Below are positions 8,144 to 15,604 of a stretch of 37,895 nt of DNA, piece after piece. The DNA comes from Bacillota bacterium (lineage in GTDB: Bacteria > Sysuimicrobiota > Sysuimicrobiia > Sysuimicrobiales > Segetimicrobiaceae), in contig JAJPJJ010000118.1 of the NCBI GenBank assembly GCA_021324295.1, forward strand, positions 1 to 37,895, in the 5' to 3' direction. Made by a program: the position numbers and the translations under genes. The first letter of the stretch is position 1. Each line of letters opens with the position of its first letter. The notes below the pieces were generated by a model. That model worked only from the letters and a program-made list of their open reading frames with translations, was not told the DNA's origin and did not search any database.

Positions 8144-9033
8144 CGGTGCGGCTCCTCCCACTCCGGCTGCCCTCCCCGGTCCCGCGATGAACGGCGTCGG
8201 ATAAACGCAGCCACGGCGCGCCGCTGCTCCTCCGTCTTGCAGCACTGGCCGACCGCGTCGGCCTCCGCCCTCAACCCCTCGGTCAGGGGGCGCTCCTCGG
8301 CGTCCCAGACCAGGCGCTTGGCCAGGGCCAGCGCCGTCGCCGACCGTTCGCTCAGGTCGCGCGCGAGTGCGCGCGCAGCCGAGAGCACCTGATCCGCCGG
8401 TACAAGCTGCGTGATGAGGCCTGTCGCCATCATGGCGCCGGCCGGCCAGCGGGCTCCGCTGAGGACAACCCAGGCGGCCCGGGGCCTGCCGAGCAGCCGC
8501 GGGAGCACTTGGCTGCCGCCCCACCCCGGCACGTTCGCCAGCGTGATCTCCGGATGGCAGAAGACCGCGTCTTCTGCGGCGACAACGAGATCGCACCACT
8601 GGACGAGCTCGAACCCGCCGCCAAGCGCGTAGCCGCGGACCGCCGCCACGACCGGCTGGGGCAAACGACTCAGCCGCCTGAAGACTGCTTGGCCGTAGCG
8701 CATCTGCGCGACCGCGGCTTCGGGGGACAAGCGCGCGAGCTCGTAGACGTCCGCTCCCGTCGAGAAGGCCCGGTCACCCCGGCCGGTCACGATGACGCAC
8801 CGGACGGAGGTGTCGGCCTCGATCTGGGCGATCGCACGATCCAGGTCCACGAGCGTGGCCCGGTCGATAGCGTTCAGCACGCGAGGACGGTTGAGGGTGA
8901 GCGTCGCGATTCCCGGTTCGCGTTCAACAAGAATGCGCGCGGGTTCTGCGGGTCTCCGTCCGGGGTTCTTCCCTTCCACGCCGTCTGCCCTCAGCCCGTC
9001 GCCCGAAGTCTCCTTGGCAGTGGGGTGAGCCAC
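8140..9033 (-). CDS. Enoyl-CoA hydratase/isomerase family protein (crotonase)
   Basis: A crotonase-fold protein of up to 297 residues and first gene of the minus-strand operon. It has the oxyanion-hole motifs STGADVYEL and YALGGGFELVQWCD, and HPEITLANVPGWGG. Both glutamates used by hydratases are present: E142 in GGGFE and E162 in HPE. Hydratase or hydratase-lyase activity on an acyl-CoA is therefore plausible. The first 32 residues are poorly conserved and low-complexity. GTG 9033 follows a GGGAGGG that sits in a 7-bp hairpin (9037-9054), and a second GTG at about 8979 is possible. The CoA-transferase two genes downstream could supply its CoA-ester substrate. Confidence 0.9.
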   Translation of the reverse strand: MAHPTAKETSGDGLRADGVEGKNPGRRPAEPARILVEREPGIATLTLNRPRVLNAIDRATLVDLDRAIAQIEADTSVRCVIVTGRGDRAFSTGADVYELARLSPEAAVAQMRYGQAVFRRLSRLPQPVVAAVRGYALGGGFELVQWCDLVVAAEDAVFCHPEITLANVPGWGGSQVLPRLLGRPRAAWVVLSGARWPAGAMMATGLITQLVPADQVLSAARALARDLSERSATALALAKRLVWDAEERPLTEGLRAEADAVGQCCKTEEQRRAVAAFIRRRSSRDRGGQPEWEEPHR

Positions 9034-9036
9034 TCG

Positions 9037-9054
9037 GGGAGGGCCTGCCCTCCC
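9037..9054 (-). promoter_or_regulatory. 5' leader hairpin at the crotonase start
   Basis: GGGAGGG (minus strand, 9054-9048), CAGG loop, CCCTCCC form a perfect 7-bp stem in the short leader. The GGGAGGG arm is the only strong Shine-Dalgarno-like sequence before GTG 9033, so the hairpin may limit translation. Role inferred. Confidence 0.45.
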
Positions 9055-9060
9055 GTGGGG

Positions 9061-9089
9061 TTGGACATGTGATATTATATACGTATGTA
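9061..9089 (+). promoter_or_regulatory. Probable promoter of the gntR gene, overlapping the operon promoter
   Basis: TTGGAC (9061-9066), 17 bases, TATGTA (9084-9089) on the plus strand, facing opposite to the operon promoter in the same AT-rich patch. The -10 is weaker than that of the divergent promoter. Overlap with TGTAGTTACA suggests autoregulation. Confidence 0.5.
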
Positions 9090-9102
9090 GTTACAATAGC
9101 AA
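9074..9102 (-). promoter_or_regulatory. Sigma-70 promoter of the crotonase-GH88-CoA transferase-ABC operon
   Basis: Reading the minus strand, TTGCTA (9102-9097), a 17-base spacer and a perfect TATAAT (9079-9074). Transcription should start near 9067, about 34 bases before GTG 9033. The spacer contains TGTA-GT-TACA (9086-9095), a likely GntR-family operator. Confidence 0.8.
9086..9095. promoter_or_regulatory. Candidate GntR operator TGTA-GT-TACA
   Basis: A short inverted repeat (TGTA/TACA) between two opposed promoters. The GntA/TAC-like half-sites and the central position fit HutC-type regulators, which often bind a GT..TAC-type palindrome. An adjacent perfect palindrome ATACGTAT (9079-9086) is an alternative or second site. 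Prediction only. Confidence 0.45.
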
Positions 9103-9135
9103 CCCCACCATACCGCCCCAGGAGCGTCGACGCAC

Positions 9136-9873
9136 ATGAGCGATGAAGCCGTGTACGCTGACCCGTCGCCCGCCTACTTCAAGGTGCAGCGCCACCTCGT
9201 CAGCCAGATAGACCGTGGCGTGTTCAAACCAGGCGATCCGGTCCCCACCGAAGCCGAGATCTGCAAACGCTACGGTGTCAGCCGGACCACCGCACGGCGA
9301 GCCCTCGCCGAGCTCATGCGGGACGGCCGAGTGTTCCGGCCAACGCCGCGAGGGCGGCTGCACGTGGTCCGCGGCCCTGTGGATCAGCAGTTGCTACGGT
9401 TCGTGGGATTCTTCACGGAGGACCTCCTCGCCAGGGGACTTCGTCACGAAGCGCAGGTGCTATCTGCAGAGTGGGTGCCCGCCGCCGCAGCTCCCTCCGT
9501 GCTCCGCCTCGGCGCTCCCGAGAGGGTTGCCCTCATCACCCGGTTGCACCGGGGCGGAGACGTGCCCATGGCGCTCCAACGGTCCTACCTCCCGGGCGAT
9601 CTCTTTCCAGATATCCTGGCCCAGAACCTGAGCGGGTCGCTCCTCGAGCTCGTCGAAGCTCGCTACGGCCTGCGCTTCGTGCGGGCCAGCCAACACCTTC
9701 GCGCACGCCTGCCGGCTCGGCACGAGCAGTTGATCTTGCAGATTCCGCACAGCCTCCCGGTCTTCGTCGTCGAGCGAACCAGCTTCGACGAACGTGGGCG
9801 TGCGTTGGAGCATCTCGTGAGCGTGCTGCCCTCGGACCGCTACAACTTCAGGATGGAACTGAGTCGGTCGTAG
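9136..9873 (+). CDS. GntR family regulator, HutC subfamily (UTRA domain)
   Basis: A 245-residue transcription factor. Residues about 13-80 form the winged helix-turn-helix, with PTEAEICKRYGVSRTTARRA as the recognition part. Residues about 88-240 form a UTRA ligand-binding domain (RFVGFFTEDLLARG at its start, FVVERTSFDERGRALEH and SDRYNFRMEL near its end). HutC-type UTRA domains usually bind a sugar, sugar phosphate or pathway intermediate and release DNA. The gene is divergent from the operon starting at 9033, with both promoters and a palindrome in the 102-base gap, so it is very likely the local repressor and its inducer the imported glycoside or a product of it. ATG 9136 has GGAG upstream. 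Confidence 0.93.
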   Translation: MSDEAVYADPSPAYFKVQRHLVSQIDRGVFKPGDPVPTEAEICKRYGVSRTTARRALAELMRDGRVFRPTPRGRLHVVRGPVDQQLLRFVGFFTEDLLARGLRHEAQVLSAEWVPAAAAPSVLRLGAPERVALITRLHRGGDVPMALQRSYLPGDLFPDILAQNLSGSLLELVEARYGLRFVRASQHLRARLPARHEQLILQIPHSLPVFVVERTSFDERGRALEHLVSVLPSDRYNFRMELSRS

Positions 9874-10035
9874 GCTACCCTCCCTGAGGCGATACCGTCG
9901 CGCTGGCCCCACCGATCCGGATCGCGCCGGGGCTGCCGCCGGCCACGCTACGGTATGTCGTGAGGCTCACATCCCGCACCGGGGGTCGATCGGGGAGCGC
10001 GGAGGCGCGCCGCTGCACTCCGCGCGAATCCGACG
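9874..10035. other. Convergent intergenic region
   Basis: These 162 bases separate the gntR stop from the stop of the chromate-type transporter. I see no gene and no hairpin followed by a T-run. An open minus-strand frame continues out of frame from the transporter but has no family resemblance. Confidence 0.5.
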
Positions 10036-11235
10036 CTACTGCCCCCCTCCGAGCACGCCGACAGAGGCGCCGAACACGCCGCCGGCCAGGATGAGCAGGG
10101 CCGAGTTGATCCTCAGGCGTACGAGCGCGGCGTACCCCAGGACCGCGGTCAGGGCGGTGAGCCAGTCCACGATCGCCGCGCGCGCCAGGTGCCAGGTGAC
10201 CGCCGCCATCAGGGCCACGGCGATCGCGTTCACGCCGTCGAGGAACGCCGCCGTCCACGGCGACGCCCGGAGCCGGCCGATGAACGGGTAGGTGGCACCC
10301 ACGAACAGGAACGACGGCAGGAAGATCCCCACGGTGGCGACGGCCGCCCCGGGCAGGCCGCCCAGCACGTAGCCGATGAACGTCGCGGTCGTGAACACCG
10401 GACCCGGGGTGAGCTGCCCGACCGCGATCGCGTCGAGCAACTGCCGGTCCGTCATCCAGCGGAGGCGGACGACGAGATCCTGGTGCAGGTACGCGAGCAG
10501 CACGTAGCCGCTGCCGAAGACCGTCGCGCCCACCTTCAGGAACGCCCAGAACAGCGGCACGAGCCCGAACGGCACCGCCGCCGCCGCGATCGCGGCGGCC
10601 CGGGCCGAGGCGGCCCCGGCTCCAGGAGCGGGCGGGACCGCGCCCGGTGGGACGGCGGCCATCGCGACCGCGCGGGCACGCCCGCGGAGCACGCGCGCGA
10701 GCATGATGACGCCGCCGCCTCCGAGGAGCAGCGCGACGACATTCACGCCGAGGAGGGCGAGGCCGAGCGCCCCGGCGGCGGCACAGGCGAGCATGGCATC
10801 CTTGATCGCCGCGCGCCCGAGTCCCGCGAGCGCCTGCGCGATCACGGCGATCAGGACCGGCGTCACCCCGTAGAAGACCCGCCCCACCTCGGGCAGCCGG
10901 CCGTAAGTGACGTAGCCCCAGGCGAGCGCGAGAACGATCAGGACCGCGGGCAGGATGAACGCCGCGCCCCCCGCGACCAACCCGGCGGTCCCCGCCTGCC
11001 GGTACCCGAGGTAGATCGCCATCTCGGTCGAGCTCGGGCCGGGGATGAGGTTCGCCACGCCGAGGAGGTCGAGGAACTGCTGGTCGGAGAGCCACCGGCG
11101 GCGGCGGACGACCTCGTCCCGCATCATCGCGATGTGGACCGCCGGTCCGCCGAAGGCCGTGAATCCCAGCCGCAGGAACAGCCGGACGACGGCGGCGAGG
11201 GTGGGGCGGGAGTCCCCGGCGCAGGTCTCGCCCAT
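10036..11235 (-). CDS. chrA: Chromate transporter family protein (long-chain CHR)
   Basis: A 399-residue inner-membrane protein with two homologous CHR halves. The N-half carries FTAFGGPAVHIAMMRDE and LIPGPSSTEMAIYLGY; the C-half carries VGATVFGSGYVLLAYLHQD and LTPGPVFTTATFIGYVLGG. Long ChrA proteins export chromate, though many relatives are uncharacterised and may move other oxyanions. Start ATG 11235 (MGETCAGDS) agrees with family length; longer upstream frames are artefacts of low stop frequency. A variable Ala/Pro-rich linker joins the halves. It is divergent from the metalloenzyme-mutS2 operon, with a perfect 14-base palindrome at 11251-11264 in the shared upstream region. Confidence 0.88.
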   Translation of the reverse strand: MGETCAGDSRPTLAAVVRLFLRLGFTAFGGPAVHIAMMRDEVVRRRRWLSDQQFLDLLGVANLIPGPSSTEMAIYLGYRQAGTAGLVAGGAAFILPAVLIVLALAWGYVTYGRLPEVGRVFYGVTPVLIAVIAQALAGLGRAAIKDAMLACAAAGALGLALLGVNVVALLLGGGGVIMLARVLRGRARAVAMAAVPPGAVPPAPGAGAASARAAAIAAAAVPFGLVPLFWAFLKVGATVFGSGYVLLAYLHQDLVVRLRWMTDRQLLDAIAVGQLTPGPVFTTATFIGYVLGGLPGAAVATVGIFLPSFLFVGATYPFIGRLRASPWTAAFLDGVNAIAVALMAAVTWHLARAAIVDWLTALTAVLGYAALVRLRINSALLILAGGVFGASVGVLGGGQ

Positions 11236-11250
11236 GGCGACTGTATTCTG

Positions 11251-11264
11251 CGCGGGCGCCCGCG
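11251..11264. repeat. Perfect 14-base palindrome between divergent genes
   Basis: CGCGGGC followed by GCCCGCG, centred between the chrA start (11235) and the metalloenzyme start (about 11296). It could be a regulator site or only GC-rich chance sequence. Confidence 0.4.
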
Positions 11265-11295
11265 GGGCTTCTGTGGGCGCCGGGGCAGATATGAT

Positions 11296-12219
11296 ATGAT
11301 GCGGGCGGTGCGTATCCTGATGATTTTCGTCGACGGCGTGGGGCTGGGGGAAGCCGACCCGGCGATCAACCCGTTCGTGCGCGCGCGCACGCCGGCGCTG
11401 CGCGCCCTCCTCGGCGGCCCGCTGGCGGGCCGCGACCCCGTCCGCACCTCCGCCGCCACGCTCGTGCCGCTCGACGCGCGGCTCGGGGTGCCGGGCCTGC
11501 CGCAGAGCGCCACGGGCCAGACCGCGGTGCTCACCGGGGAGAACGCCCCCGCGCTGATCGGGCGGCACCTCGCCGCGTATCCCACCCCGCGGCTCCGTGC
11601 TCTGCTCGCGTCGCGCGGGCTGTTCACCGTGCTCGGGAGCCGCGGCGTGAGCGCGGCGCTGGCGAACGCGTACACGCCCGAGTACTTTGCGGCGGTCGCC
11701 GACGGGCGGCTGCGCCACGCCGCGATCACGCTCAACGCGATCCAGGCCGGGCTCCGGCTGCGCGGCATCGACGACCTGCGGGCCGGCCGCGCCGTCTACC
11801 AGGACCTCACCAACGCCCGGCTGCGCGCCCAGGGCATCCCGGTTCCGCCGGTGAGCCCCGAGGAGGCCGGCGCGCGGCTCGCCGCGATCGCCTCCGCCTA
11901 CCGGTTCGTGCTCTTCGAGTTCTTCCAGACCGACCTCGCCGGTCACGGCCGCCTAGCGGACGGCGTCGGGCTGGTGGAGCGCCTCGATGCGTTCCTCGGC
12001 GCGGTGCTGCGCGCCTCCGACCTCGACGACACGCTGGTCCTGCTCACGAGCGACCACGGGAACCTGGAGGACGAGCGCACCGGAGGCCACACGCTGAATC
12101 CCGTGCCCGCGCTCCTCGTCGGCGCCGGGCGGGACGCGCTCGGCGCGGGGCTCCGGGCGATCACGGATCTCGCGCCGGCCTGCGTCGATGCGCTCGCCGC
12201 GGGAGGCGTGGTCGCATGA
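11296..12219 (+). CDS. Alkaline phosphatase-superfamily metalloenzyme (phosphopentomutase/iPGM-like)
   Basis: About 304-307 residues with the metal-binding pattern of the phosphoglycerate mutase/alkaline phosphatase fold: IFVDGVGLGEADP near the start (metal Asp), SATGQTAVLTG (likely catalytic Ser/Thr region), then TDLAGHG and LTSDHGNLED with TGGHT supplying Asp and His ligands. Members act as mutases or phosphohydrolases with two divalent metals; the exact substrate is unknown. Starts at 11296, 11299 or GTG 11308 are possible. Two overlapping TATGAT boxes (11290-11295, 11295-11300) end 7 bases before GTG 11308, so a leaderless message beginning there is conceivable. Its stop overlaps mutS2 as ATGA (12216-12219). 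Confidence 0.82.
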   Translation: MMRAVRILMIFVDGVGLGEADPAINPFVRARTPALRALLGGPLAGRDPVRTSAATLVPLDARLGVPGLPQSATGQTAVLTGENAPALIGRHLAAYPTPRLRALLASRGLFTVLGSRGVSAALANAYTPEYFAAVADGRLRHAAITLNAIQAGLRLRGIDDLRAGRAVYQDLTNARLRAQGIPVPPVSPEEAGARLAAIASAYRFVLFEFFQTDLAGHGRLADGVGLVERLDAFLGAVLRASDLDDTLVLLTSDHGNLEDERTGGHTLNPVPALLVGAGRDALGAGLRAITDLAPACVDALAAGGVVA

Positions 12220-14582
12220 CCCCGCGGACGCTGCGCGTGCTCGGCGTTCCCGCGATCCTCGAGCGCCTGGCGCGCCTGTGCAGCTCGCCGATCGGCCGCG
12301 AGCGCGCGCTCGCGCTGGCCCCCGCCGCAGCAATCGAGGAGGTCGGGCGTCGGCAGCAGGAGACCTCCGAGGCACGGCATCTCGCGGAGACCGCGGGCGG
12401 GCTCCCGGTGCGCGGGATCCACGACATCCGGGAGCGCGTCCATCGCGCGGCCATCGGCGGGGCGCTCGCGGTCCGCGACCTCCTCGATATCCGGGATACG
12501 CTGGCCGCCGGGCGGGCGCTCCGGGGCTTCCTGCTCACGCATCGCACAGACGCCCCGGTGCTCGCGGAGGCGGCGGACGGGATCCACGTCTTCGAGGGCC
12601 TGGAGGCGGCGATCGGCGGCGCGATCGCCGACGACGGGTCGATCCTGGACGGCGCCAGCCCGGAGCTGGGCCGCCTCCGCCGGGAGCGCCGCGCCGGAGA
12701 GGCGCGCCTCCGCGAGCGCCTGGAGCAGGTGATCCGGGCACCCGCGGTGCAGCGGGTGCTCCGCGAGCCGCTCGTCACGATCCGCGACGGCCGGTACGTC
12801 GTCCCGGTCCGGGCGGAGCTCCGGGAGCAGTTCCCCGGCGTGGCGCACGACGAGTCCGCGAGCGGCCTCACGGTGTTCATGGAGCCGCTCGCGATCGTCC
12901 CGCTCGGGAATCGCCTGCGCGAGCTCGCCGACGCCGAGCAGCGGGAGGTCGCGCGCATCCTCGCGCGGTTGAGCGGGGAGGTCGGCGCCGTCGCGGAGGA
13001 GATCGCCCGCACCCTCGAGGTGCTCGCGGAGCTGGACGTGGCCGCCGCCAAGGCGGCGCTGAGCCGCGAGATGGAGGCGGCCGCTCCCCGGCTGAACGCC
13101 GCGGGCCGGGTGGATCTCCGACGGGCCCGGCACCCGCTCCTCGGCCGCGCGGCGGTGCCGGTCGACATCCGCCTCGGCGCCGAGTTTCACACGCTCGTCA
13201 TCACCGGCCCCAATACCGGTGGGAAGACGGTCACGCTCCGCACGCTCGGGCTGCTGACCCTCATGGCGCAGGCGGGGCTCCATATCCCCGCGTCCGCGGA
13301 CAGCGACGTCGCGGTGTTCTCCCAGGTCTACGCCGACATCGGCGACGAGCAGAGCGTCGAGCAGAACCTGTCCACGTTCTCCTCGCACATGACGGCGATC
13401 GTGGAGATCCTCGGGATGCTGGCCGGGCGCGGGGAGCGGGCGAGCGACGCGCTCGTGTTGCTCGACGAGGTCGGCGCGGGGACGGACCCGGCGGAGGGCG
13501 CGGCGCTGGCCCGCGCGTTGATCGAGACGCTCCATGCGCTCGGCGTCCGGACCGCGGTCACGACGCACTACACCGAGCTCAAGGGGCTGGCCTTCACCCA
13601 CCCCGGCATCGAAAACGCCTCGGTGGAGTTCGACGAGGAGACGCTGCGGCCCACCTACAGGCTGCTCATCGGCACGCCGGGACGGAGCAACGCGCTCGTG
13701 ATCGCCGCCCGGCTCGGCCTGGACCCTGAGATCGTCGCGCGCGCCCGGAGTTACCTCTCCCAGCAGGCGGCGGACCTCACGCGGGTCATCCAGCGCGTGG
13801 AGGAGGAGCGCGCGCTGCTGGCGCGCGAGCGGGAGGAAGCGGCGTCCGCCCGCGCCGCGCTCGCGGCGGCGCAGGCCCGGCAGGCCGAGGACGCGGAGCG
13901 GGTCGCCCAGGAGCGCCGGCGGCTCCTCGAGCGCGCGCGGGCGGAGGTGGCCGCGGTCGTGCGGAAGGGCCGGCAGGATCTGGACGCGCTCCTGGCGGAG
14001 CTTCGCGCCCGCCCCTCGGCTGAGGGTGCGACCCGGGCGCGCGAGCGCCTGCGCGAGCTGGCCCGGGCCGCCGACGCGTACGCCGCGGAGGCGCGAGGCC
14101 CGCTCGCCGGTGCGCCGCCGGAGGATCTCCACGCCGGTGACGAGGTGCTCGTCGCCTCGCTGGGCCGGCGCGGGGTCGTGCAGGCGGGGCCGGACAGCCG
14201 GGGAGAGGTGGAGGTGCAGACCGGCGCGCTCAAGGTGAGGGCGCCGCTCGGCGACCTGCGCCGGGTAGAGAGGGCGACCGAGCCCGCGCCCGCCACCCCC
14301 GCCGCCCCCGCGGGCCTCGGCAAGGCGCTCGCGCTGAGCCCCACGATCGACCTCCGGGGCCGGACATCCGACGAGGCGCTCGCCGAGTTGGACAAGTATC
14401 TCGACGACGCCACGCTGGCCGGCCTGGCCCGCGTGACGGTGATCCACGGAAAGGGGACCGGCGCGCTGCGGCGCGCCGTGCACGAGCATCTCGCCCACCA
14501 TCCGGAGGTGGCGGGGTTCCGGCTGGGCGCGGAGGGCGAGGGCGGCACCGGGGCGACGATCGTGGATCTCTCCCCTCGGTGA
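12216..14582 (+). CDS. mutS2: MutS2 endonuclease/ATPase
   Basis: A 788-residue MutS2, the paralogue of MutS that lacks the mismatch-reading domain. It suppresses homologous recombination, and in Bacillus acts in rescue of collided ribosomes. The order is normal: N-terminal core and clamp helices, ATPase with Walker A GPNTGGKT (about residue 331) and Walker B VLLDEVGAGTDPAEG, a long Ala/Glu/Arg coiled coil (about 510-610), a KOW-like segment, and a C-terminal Smr nuclease domain (about 713-788) with DLRGRTSDEAL and VIHGKGTGALR. It overlaps the metalloenzyme gene before it (ATGA) and the cation transporter after it (GTGA), so the three form one operon. Confidence 0.97.
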   Translation: MTPRTLRVLGVPAILERLARLCSSPIGRERALALAPAAAIEEVGRRQQETSEARHLAETAGGLPVRGIHDIRERVHRAAIGGALAVRDLLDIRDTLAAGRALRGFLLTHRTDAPVLAEAADGIHVFEGLEAAIGGAIADDGSILDGASPELGRLRRERRAGEARLRERLEQVIRAPAVQRVLREPLVTIRDGRYVVPVRAELREQFPGVAHDESASGLTVFMEPLAIVPLGNRLRELADAEQREVARILARLSGEVGAVAEEIARTLEVLAELDVAAAKAALSREMEAAAPRLNAAGRVDLRRARHPLLGRAAVPVDIRLGAEFHTLVITGPNTGGKTVTLRTLGLLTLMAQAGLHIPASADSDVAVFSQVYADIGDEQSVEQNLSTFSSHMTAIVEILGMLAGRGERASDALVLLDEVGAGTDPAEGAALARALIETLHALGVRTAVTTHYTELKGLAFTHPGIENASVEFDEETLRPTYRLLIGTPGRSNALVIAARLGLDPEIVARARSYLSQQAADLTRVIQRVEEERALLAREREEAASARAALAAAQARQAEDAERVAQERRRLLERARAEVAAVVRKGRQDLDALLAELRARPSAEGATRARERLRELARAADAYAAEARGPLAGAPPEDLHAGDEVLVASLGRRGVVQAGPDSRGEVEVQTGALKVRAPLGDLRRVERATEPAPATPAAPAGLGKALALSPTIDLRGRTSDEALAELDKYLDDATLAGLARVTVIHGKGTGALRRAVHEHLAHHPEVAGFRLGAEGEGGTGATIVDLSPR

Positions 14583-15520
14583 GCGCGATGACGACGGAGC
14601 AGGCCCACACGCATCGCGGAGCGCCCGAGCGCGCGGAGCGCGCGCTCGGGATGGCGCTCGGCGTTACCTTGCTGCTCATGGCCGTCGAGGCGGTCGGGGG
14701 ATGGCTGACCGGGAGCCTCGCGCTGCTCGCCGATGCCGGGCACCTGCTCGCGGACGTCGGGAGCCTCGGGATCGGCGTCGTCGGCAGCTGGCTCGCGACA
14801 CGCCCCGCCACGGCCCGGATGTCCTACGGGTACCGGCGCGCCGAGATCCTCGCCGCGGCGACCAACGGGGTAGCGCTGTGGGCGATCGCCGCTGCGATCG
14901 CCTACGCGGCGGCCTCTCGCCTGCGGGTGCCACACCCGGTCGCGGCGCCCGGGATGCTCGGCGTCGCGGTACTGGGCCTCGCCGGGAACCTCCTCAGCAG
15001 CGCGCTGCTCGCGCGCGCGCACGGCCGGAACCTGAACGTCCGCGCGGCGCTCCTCCATGTCCTGGGGGATGCCGTGGCGGCGATCGGCACGATCGCGGCG
15101 AGCCTGGTGATCCTCGCGACTGGATGGACGCCGGCGGACGTGCTCGTGAGCTTCGGGGTCGCCGCGCTCATCCTGGCCGGGTCGTGGTCGCTTGTGCGCG
15201 AGGCCGTGGGGATCCTGATGGAGGGCACGCCGCGCGGCGTGTCGCTCGCCGACGTCGAACGGGCGATGCGCGCGGTGCCCGGCGTGCGCGGGGTCCACGA
15301 TCTGCACATCTGGTCGCTGACCGCGGGCGTCCCCGCCGTGAGCGGCCACGTGCTGGTGCGGGACGTCGCCGAGACCCAGCGCGTCCTCGGGGATCTCGGC
15401 ACGCTGCTGTGTACGCGCTTCGGCCTCAATCACGTGACGCTCCAGGTGGAGACGGAGGAGTTCCGGGAGCCCTGGCACGCGAACTGCGCGCCGGGCGCGG
15501 GGCCGCACCCCGCCCGCTGA
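14579..15520 (+). CDS. Cation diffusion facilitator (CzcD/ZitB-like zinc/cobalt/cadmium exporter)
   Basis: A 313-residue CDF exporter with six membrane helices and a C-terminal cytoplasmic domain. The two HxxxD metal sites are in DAGHLLADVGSL (helix 2) and LHVLGDAVAAIG (helix 5). The loop motif RMSYGYRRAEILAA is typical of CzcD/ZitB. The C-terminal domain (GVRGVHDLHIWSLTAG, HVLVRD) has the usual dimerisation fold. It exchanges protons for Zn2+ or related metals. GTG 14579 overlaps the mutS2 stop (GTGA); ATG 14588 is an alternative start. A His-rich tag is minimal (HTH), so specificity is uncertain. Confidence 0.92.
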   Translation: MSAMTTEQAHTHRGAPERAERALGMALGVTLLLMAVEAVGGWLTGSLALLADAGHLLADVGSLGIGVVGSWLATRPATARMSYGYRRAEILAAATNGVALWAIAAAIAYAAASRLRVPHPVAAPGMLGVAVLGLAGNLLSSALLARAHGRNLNVRAALLHVLGDAVAAIGTIAASLVILATGWTPADVLVSFGVAALILAGSWSLVREAVGILMEGTPRGVSLADVERAMRAVPGVRGVHDLHIWSLTAGVPAVSGHVLVRDVAETQRVLGDLGTLLCTRFGLNHVTLQVETEEFREPWHANCAPGAGPHPAR

Positions 15521-15565
15521 ACGCGGTTTGCGCCGGCGCGCGGCGAAGCGGCCCCGCGCGCACGA

Positions 15566-15595
15566 TTGGCGGCGTGCGGCGGCCGGTGCTATACT
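15566..15595 (+). promoter_or_regulatory. tyrS promoter, (nearly) leaderless
   Basis: TTGGCG (15566-15571), 18 bases, TATACT (15590-15595). Transcription would begin about 15602-15605, at or 1-3 bases before the ATG at 15605. No Shine-Dalgarno fits in between, so the tyrS message is probably leaderless. Confidence 0.75.
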
Positions 15596-15604
15596 CACCC
15601 CAGT

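Noticed and set aside
10189-11290. Long plus-strand upstream extension of the metalloenzyme frame
   Set aside because: It is antisense to the chromate-type transporter and lacks any domain; the real start is near 11296-11308.
15521-15604. T-box or other leader upstream of tyrS
   Set aside because: The promoter lies immediately before the ATG, leaving no transcribed leader; no T-box core sequence is visible.
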